Below, piece after piece: positions 59,989 to 64,000 of a DNA stretch of 64,000 bases (its first letter is position 1; the number at the start of each line of letters is the position of its first letter). Source of the stretch: Neobacillus sp. SuZ13 (GTDB lineage Bacteria; Bacillota; Bacilli; Bacillales; Cytobacillaceae); the NCBI RefSeq assembly GCF_030123365.1, contig NZ_CP126107.1, positions 4,673,501 to 4,737,500 of the forward strand. The letters are read 5' to 3'. A program made the position numbers and the translations under genes. The notes under the pieces were generated by a model. It was not told the origin of the DNA, searched no databases, and saw only the letters and a list, made by a program, of their open reading frames with translations.

Positions 59989-61707
59989 TTAATCTTCCAT
60001 CGTAGAAAGGTCACCAGTTGGAAGGTTTAGTTCCCATGCCTTTAGTACCCGTCTCATGATCTTACCGCTTCTTGTTTTCGGCAGTTTATCACGGAAATCG
60101 ATTTCACGTGGAGCTGCGTGGGCGGCCAGTCCTTTTTTGACAAATTGGCGGATTTCTTCTTTTAGTTCATCCGTTGCCGAGTACCCGTCCCTCAGTGCAA
60201 TGAATGCCTTAATGATTTCCCCGCGGACAGGGTCTGGTTTCCCTATGACACCTGCTTCAGCAACAGCAGGATGCTCGACAAGTTTGCTTTCTACTTCAAA
60301 CGGCCCGACTCGCTCTCCTGAAGTCATAATGACATCATCCACACGTCCTTGGAACCAGAAATAGCCATCTTCGTCCATGTACGCTGAATCGCCTGAGACA
60401 TACCAGTCACCTGGCATAAAGTAAGATTCATACTTTTCAGGATTATTCCAAATCGTATGCATCATGGAAGGCCAGCCTTTTTTAATCGCTAGGTTCCCCA
60501 TTCGATATGGAGGCAGCTCGATTCCTTGATTATCAACAATCGCTGCTTGTACCCCTGGAATTGGTTTACCCATGGAGCCAGGCTTAATCTCCATACAAGG
60601 ATAATTAGTAATCAGCTGTGCACCAGTTTCTGTCATCCACCAACTATCATGAATGCGCTTATTGAATACCTTTACCCCCCATTTAACTACCTCTGGGTTT
60701 AAAGGCTCTCCAACACTTAGGACGTGACGGAGGCTGCTTAGGTTAAATTTCTTAACTAACTCATCACCTGCACCCATTAACATCCGGAACGCCGTTGGTG
60801 CACTATACCAAACTGTTACCCCGAAGTCTTCAATCATTTGATACCAAGATTCCGGACTAAAGCGCCCGCCTACAATCACATTCGATGTTCCTGTTAACCA
60901 TGGCCCGAAGATACCGTAAGAGGTACCTGTTACCCAGCCTGGGTCTGCTGTACACCAGTATACGTCGTCTTCTTTTAAATCGAGCACCCATTTTGTTGTT
61001 TGATAATGCTGAAGCATGGCATTATGTACATGCAGTACGCCTTTTGGTTTCCCAGTTGACCCAGATGTATAATGCAGGATGAGACCATCGGTCCTGTCAA
61101 CCCATTCAATTTGAAGCTCTTTACTTGCAGATTCAAATTTTTTCAGAAAGTCAATATATGGTCCTTGCTCATCTACATTGCTGCCAATAAGGAAAATAGT
61201 TTTTAGTGCTGGCAGCTCTTGAACAGGTACACGTTCCAACAGTTCAGGCGTGGTAACTAAAACTTTCGCCTCACTGTCTTGCAAACGGTCCCTGACAGCC
61301 CCTTCCATGAATGCCTCAAATAAAGGACCAACAATCGCACCAAGTTTAATGGCACCCAATACTGTAAAATAAAGTTCAGGAGAGCGCGGCATAAAAATAA
61401 AGACACGGTCGCCTTTATCGACATCACCGAATGTTTTTAACACGTTGCCCGCTTTGTTTGATAATTCTTTCATTTCCTTAAAAGTATACTTTTCATTTCT
61501 AGATCCATCTCGATAATATAGAGCTACTTTATTTTTCCGGAAGGTTTTCGCGTGACGGTCGATGGCCTCGTAAGCCATGTTGACAAGACCAGTTTCGCTC
61601 CATGTAAACTCCTTTTCCGTTTCCTTCCAATCAAAGTCCCTATACTTTTCTTGATAATTTACTAGATTATGATCCCCTTGTACGACTGGTAACGCTTCCA
61701 CTTTCAT
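59989..61707 (-). CDS. acsA: Acetyl-CoA synthetase
   Basis: AcsA turns acetate, ATP and CoA into acetyl-CoA for growth on low acetate. The 572-residue protein has the P-loop YTSGSTGKPKGVLHVH, WWMTETGAQL (A5 motif), GDWYVSGDSAYMDEDGY and LPKTRSGKIMRR, whose lysine is the one acetylated by AcuA and deacetylated by AcuC. GGGGGAG precedes the ATG. It is divergent from acuABC, the usual Bacillus layout. No cre consensus was found in the divergent region. Confidence 0.97.
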   Translation of the reverse strand: MKVEALPVVQGDHNLVNYQEKYRDFDWKETEKEFTWSETGLVNMAYEAIDRHAKTFRKNKVALYYRDGSRNEKYTFKEMKELSNKAGNVLKTFGDVDKGDRVFIFMPRSPELYFTVLGAIKLGAIVGPLFEAFMEGAVRDRLQDSEAKVLVTTPELLERVPVQELPALKTIFLIGSNVDEQGPYIDFLKKFESASKELQIEWVDRTDGLILHYTSGSTGKPKGVLHVHNAMLQHYQTTKWVLDLKEDDVYWCTADPGWVTGTSYGIFGPWLTGTSNVIVGGRFSPESWYQMIEDFGVTVWYSAPTAFRMLMGAGDELVKKFNLSSLRHVLSVGEPLNPEVVKWGVKVFNKRIHDSWWMTETGAQLITNYPCMEIKPGSMGKPIPGVQAAIVDNQGIELPPYRMGNLAIKKGWPSMMHTIWNNPEKYESYFMPGDWYVSGDSAYMDEDGYFWFQGRVDDVIMTSGERVGPFEVESKLVEHPAVAEAGVIGKPDPVRGEIIKAFIALRDGYSATDELKEEIRQFVKKGLAAHAAPREIDFRDKLPKTRSGKIMRRVLKAWELNLPTGDLSTMED

Positions 61708-61930
61708 TTAATCTCCCCCTTTGACCTTATTTTAAAATTACTATAGTACAAATATATACTATTCGCAATTTTTTAAAAAGTAAATTATATACATTTTTTA
61801 TTTTTACTTACTAAATGCCTAGAAAATATTATTCTTATCTTACAGAAAATTTTGTGAAGTTACTTATCATTGATAGATTTTATGTATAATAGAATTAATA
61901 TGGATTGATTTTCCCAAGGTAGGTGACCGT

Positions 61931-62563
61931 ATGGAACACAAAAAGACATACAATGCCAAACAATTAAAAACACCTCATGGTTCTATAATCGTTGAAGGAC
62001 CTATTACTGCAGATAAACTAGCAAGCTTCGATTTCCATGAAGACCTTATTGCCTTCCGCCAGCCCAGGCAGCAGCATCAGGCCTTAATTGGAATAGCAAA
62101 CCTTCCAGAAGGCAGAATTATTATTGCCAGACATCTAAATACCATTGTGGGTTATGTAACCTTTCTATACCCTGATCCGCTTGAACGATGGTCAGAGGGC
62201 AAAATTGAAAATTTAATCGAATTAGGTGCAATCGAAGTCATTCCAAAATATAGAGGCTGTTCTGTTGGTAAAAATCTTCTTATTGTCGGCATGATGGATG
62301 ATGCGATGGAAGATTACCTCATCATCACGACTGAGTACTATTGGCACTGGGATTTAAAAGGTACCAATCTGAATGTGTGGGAGTACCGAAAGATCATGGA
62401 AAAGATGATGAATGCGGGTGGTCTTGAATGGTATGCAACCGATGATCCTGAAATTTGCTCACACCCAGCCAACTGTCTCATGGCTCGGATGGGGAAAAGA
62501 CTCGATCGAGAAACCATCCAAAAATTTGACCGCCTCAGATTTATGAACCGGTTTATGTACTAA
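61931..62563 (+). CDS. acuA: Protein acetyltransferase AcuA
   Basis: A GNAT-fold acetyltransferase of 210 residues that inactivates AcsA by acetylating its active-site lysine. The fold region is at about 55-150: IIARHLNTIVGYVTFLYP, IELGAIEVIPKYRGCSVGKNLL (in parts; the acetyl-CoA loop RGCSVGKNL). TAGGTGACC lies before the ATG. It is first in the acuABC operon. Confidence 0.95.
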   Translation: MEHKKTYNAKQLKTPHGSIIVEGPITADKLASFDFHEDLIAFRQPRQQHQALIGIANLPEGRIIIARHLNTIVGYVTFLYPDPLERWSEGKIENLIELGAIEVIPKYRGCSVGKNLLIVGMMDDAMEDYLIITTEYYWHWDLKGTNLNVWEYRKIMEKMMNAGGLEWYATDDPEICSHPANCLMARMGKRLDRETIQKFDRLRFMNRFMY

Positions 62564-62609
62564 CTTAATCTTTGTTCATGATAAATGATTAAGCTAAGGA
62601 GGATGTCCA

Positions 62610-63257
62610 ATGATAATAGAACAAATCATGAAAACAGATGTCGCCACACTTCTTCCGACAGATACAATTGCGGATGCCATTCAATTAATGGAGTCAAGAA
62701 AAATACGCCATATCCCTATTATCAACCATGAAAAACATTTAGTCGGCCTTGTCACAGTGGCAAAAATCCATGAAGCAACACCGTCAATTTTCCATGCGAA
62801 TGAGCATCCAGAAGATATGAAAAAACCACTTAACGCAATTATGGAGCCAAACGTTATTACCGGGCATCCCTTAGATTTTGTTGAAGAAGTAGCTGGCCTT
62901 TTTTATGAGCATAAAATCAGTTGTCTTCCCATCATAAATAACCGAGAATTGGTTGGAATCGTGACAGAAACAGATTTACTTCGGACAATGGTGGAATTAA
63001 CAGGTGCCCATCAGCCAGGTTCTCAAATTGAGATAAAAGTCCCGAATCTTGCCGGTAAACTTAGTGAAATAACCACTGTGATTAAGAATCGGAAAGCAAA
63101 TATTCTGAGTGTCCTCGTTTATCCTGATAGGCTGGATGATCAGTACAAAATACTTGTGATTAGATTACAGACAATGAATCCCACTGTGTTGATTCAAGAC
63201 CTCAAACAGGCAGGTTTTCATGTGCTTTGGCCTAATCTTCCGGGGATTTCAATATGA
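62610..63257 (+). CDS. acuB: AcuB: CBS-pair and ACT-domain protein
   Basis: A 215-residue regulator-like protein with two CBS motifs at about 8-60 and 75-130 (ESRKIRHIPIINHEKHLVGLV and KISCLPIINNRELVGIV in parts) and a C-terminal ACT-like region from about 135. The CBS pair probably senses adenine nucleotides. AAGGAGGATG precedes the ATG. Its stop overlaps the acuC start by 4 bp. The exact role in the AcuAC switch is not known. Confidence 0.93.
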   Translation: MIIEQIMKTDVATLLPTDTIADAIQLMESRKIRHIPIINHEKHLVGLVTVAKIHEATPSIFHANEHPEDMKKPLNAIMEPNVITGHPLDFVEEVAGLFYEHKISCLPIINNRELVGIVTETDLLRTMVELTGAHQPGSQIEIKVPNLAGKLSEITTVIKNRKANILSVLVYPDRLDDQYKILVIRLQTMNPTVLIQDLKQAGFHVLWPNLPGISI

Positions 63258-64000
63258 GTGATAAGTGTTCCTTCGTTTTTTCAGATGAGCTGCTGAAATA
63301 TAAATTCAGCAATCACCATCCTTTTGACCAATTCCGGCTTAAATTAACAGTGGACTTATTAGAAAAGTTGAATGCGCTTCATTTAGAAAATGTCATCCCG
63401 CCAAGAATAGCCTCTGATGAAGAGTTAGCCTTAATTCACGATCGGAGTTACATAGAAGCAGTCAAAAAGGCAGGCAATGGTCAATTGTCTCAAGATATAG
63501 CAGAAAACTATGGTCTCGGTACAGAAGATACCCCTATATTCCCTAACATGCATGAAGCGAGCGCCCTGCTTGTTGGGGGGACACTAACAGCTGTCGATCA
63601 AGTTATGACGGGAAAGGCCCAGCATGCTCTCCATTTAGGCGGTGGATTACATCACGGATTCAGGGGAAAAGCGTCAGGATTTTGCGTATATAATGATAGT
63701 TCAGTCGCCATCAAATATTTACAGGAAAAATATAATGCTCGTGTTTTATACGTGGACACAGATGCTCATCATGGAGACGGGGTTCAATGGTCCTTCTACG
63801 ATGATCCAAAGGTATGCACACTGTCCATTCATGAGACAGGAAGATATCTATTCCCTGGCACAGGCAATGTGAACGAACGGGGACAAGGCATGGGCTATGG
63901 TTATTCATTTAACATACCCGTTGATGCTTTTACCGAAGATGAATCTTGGCTTTACGCCTATACACATGCACTTAGAGAAGTAGCTGATTTTTTTAGACCC
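63254..64000 (+). CDS. acuC: Deacetylase AcuC (3' end cut by window edge)
   Basis: A class I histone-deacetylase-like enzyme that removes the acetyl group from AcsA and reactivates it. About 249 of about 387 residues are present. LHLGGGLHHGFRGKASGFCVYND carries the paired histidines and glycine-rich loop, and YVDTDAHHGDGVQ the zinc ligands (DxDxHHGDG). The ATG overlaps the acuB stop (ATGA). The frame is open to the window end. Confidence 0.95.
   Translation, partial: MSDKCSFVFSDELLKYKFSNHHPFDQFRLKLTVDLLEKLNALHLENVIPPRIASDEELALIHDRSYIEAVKKAGNGQLSQDIAENYGLGTEDTPIFPNMHEASALLVGGTLTAVDQVMTGKAQHALHLGGGLHHGFRGKASGFCVYNDSSVAIKYLQEKYNARVLYVDTDAHHGDGVQWSFYDDPKVCTLSIHETGRYLFPGTGNVNERGQGMGYGYSFNIPVDAFTEDESWLYAYTHALREVADFFRP

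Overview
The window looks like the chromosome of an endospore-forming Bacillaceae, probably Bacillus or a close relative such as Neobacillus. It is AT-rich, ribosome binding sites are strong, and TTG and GTG starts are common. Gene content and order largely follow the B. subtilis ytr-ytf-acu region: pyk, pfkA, accA, accD, ytsJ, dnaE, ytrH, ytrI, nrnA, ytpI, ytoI, then ald, moaB, ackA, ytxK, tpx, ytfJ, ytfI, yteJ, sppA, then ytcI, sspA, thiI, nifZ, ezrA, refZ, ytsP, dgcP, rpsD, tyrS, acsA and acuABC. Sporulation genes (ytrH, ytrI, ytfJ, an alpha/beta SASP) support this. The genus is inferred from gene content only.

Layout. Positions 1-10.1 kb form a minus-strand central-carbon, lipid and replication block: dnaE, malic enzyme, a FadR-type GntR regulator, accD-accA and pfkA-pyk. 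The same 14-bp operator lies in front of both the malic enzyme and accD. Positions 10.4-20 kb carry ytrHI, the nanoRNase, small membrane genes, a peptidase, a 6S-like RNA, alanine dehydrogenase and small proteins. Positions 20-40 kb carry moaB, ackA (with a cre site), ytxK, tpx, ytfJ, ytfI, sppA, NAD kinase, an acyl-CoA synthetase, SASP, thiI-nifZ, ezrA, refZ, a probable methionine gamma-lyase with a perfect cre, and a GAF-GGDEF cyclase. rpsD follows with a long leader.

Positions 41.7-49.6 kb are the main accessory island: a sugar-acid catabolic operon (FAH-family enzyme, two-subunit UxaA-type lyase, ALDH, then an MFS transporter). It sits behind an exact-consensus sigma-54 promoter, a long palindromic candidate enhancer and a PrpR-type activator. 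I read it as an oxidative route from a sugar acid through 2-keto-3-deoxypentonate and alpha-ketoglutarate semialdehyde to alpha-ketoglutarate. Positions 50-55 kb hold an L,D-transpeptidase-like protein and a GlnK/GlnL-type two-component system divergent from gltT. The kinase may start at ATT, and 10-bp phased repeats lie between the two units. Positions 55-64 kb hold tyrS with a T-box leader, a class A PBP, acsA, and the divergent acuABC genes that control AcsA acetylation.

The intergenic spaces also hold a modular family of palindromic repeats near 10.2, 11.4, 12.97, 29.7-30.0 and 31.8 kb. One copy is nested inside another, and stems show compensatory changes between copies. A short helically phased tandem repeat lies at 59.8 kb. 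I saw no insertion sequence, prophage, CRISPR array, tRNA or rRNA.
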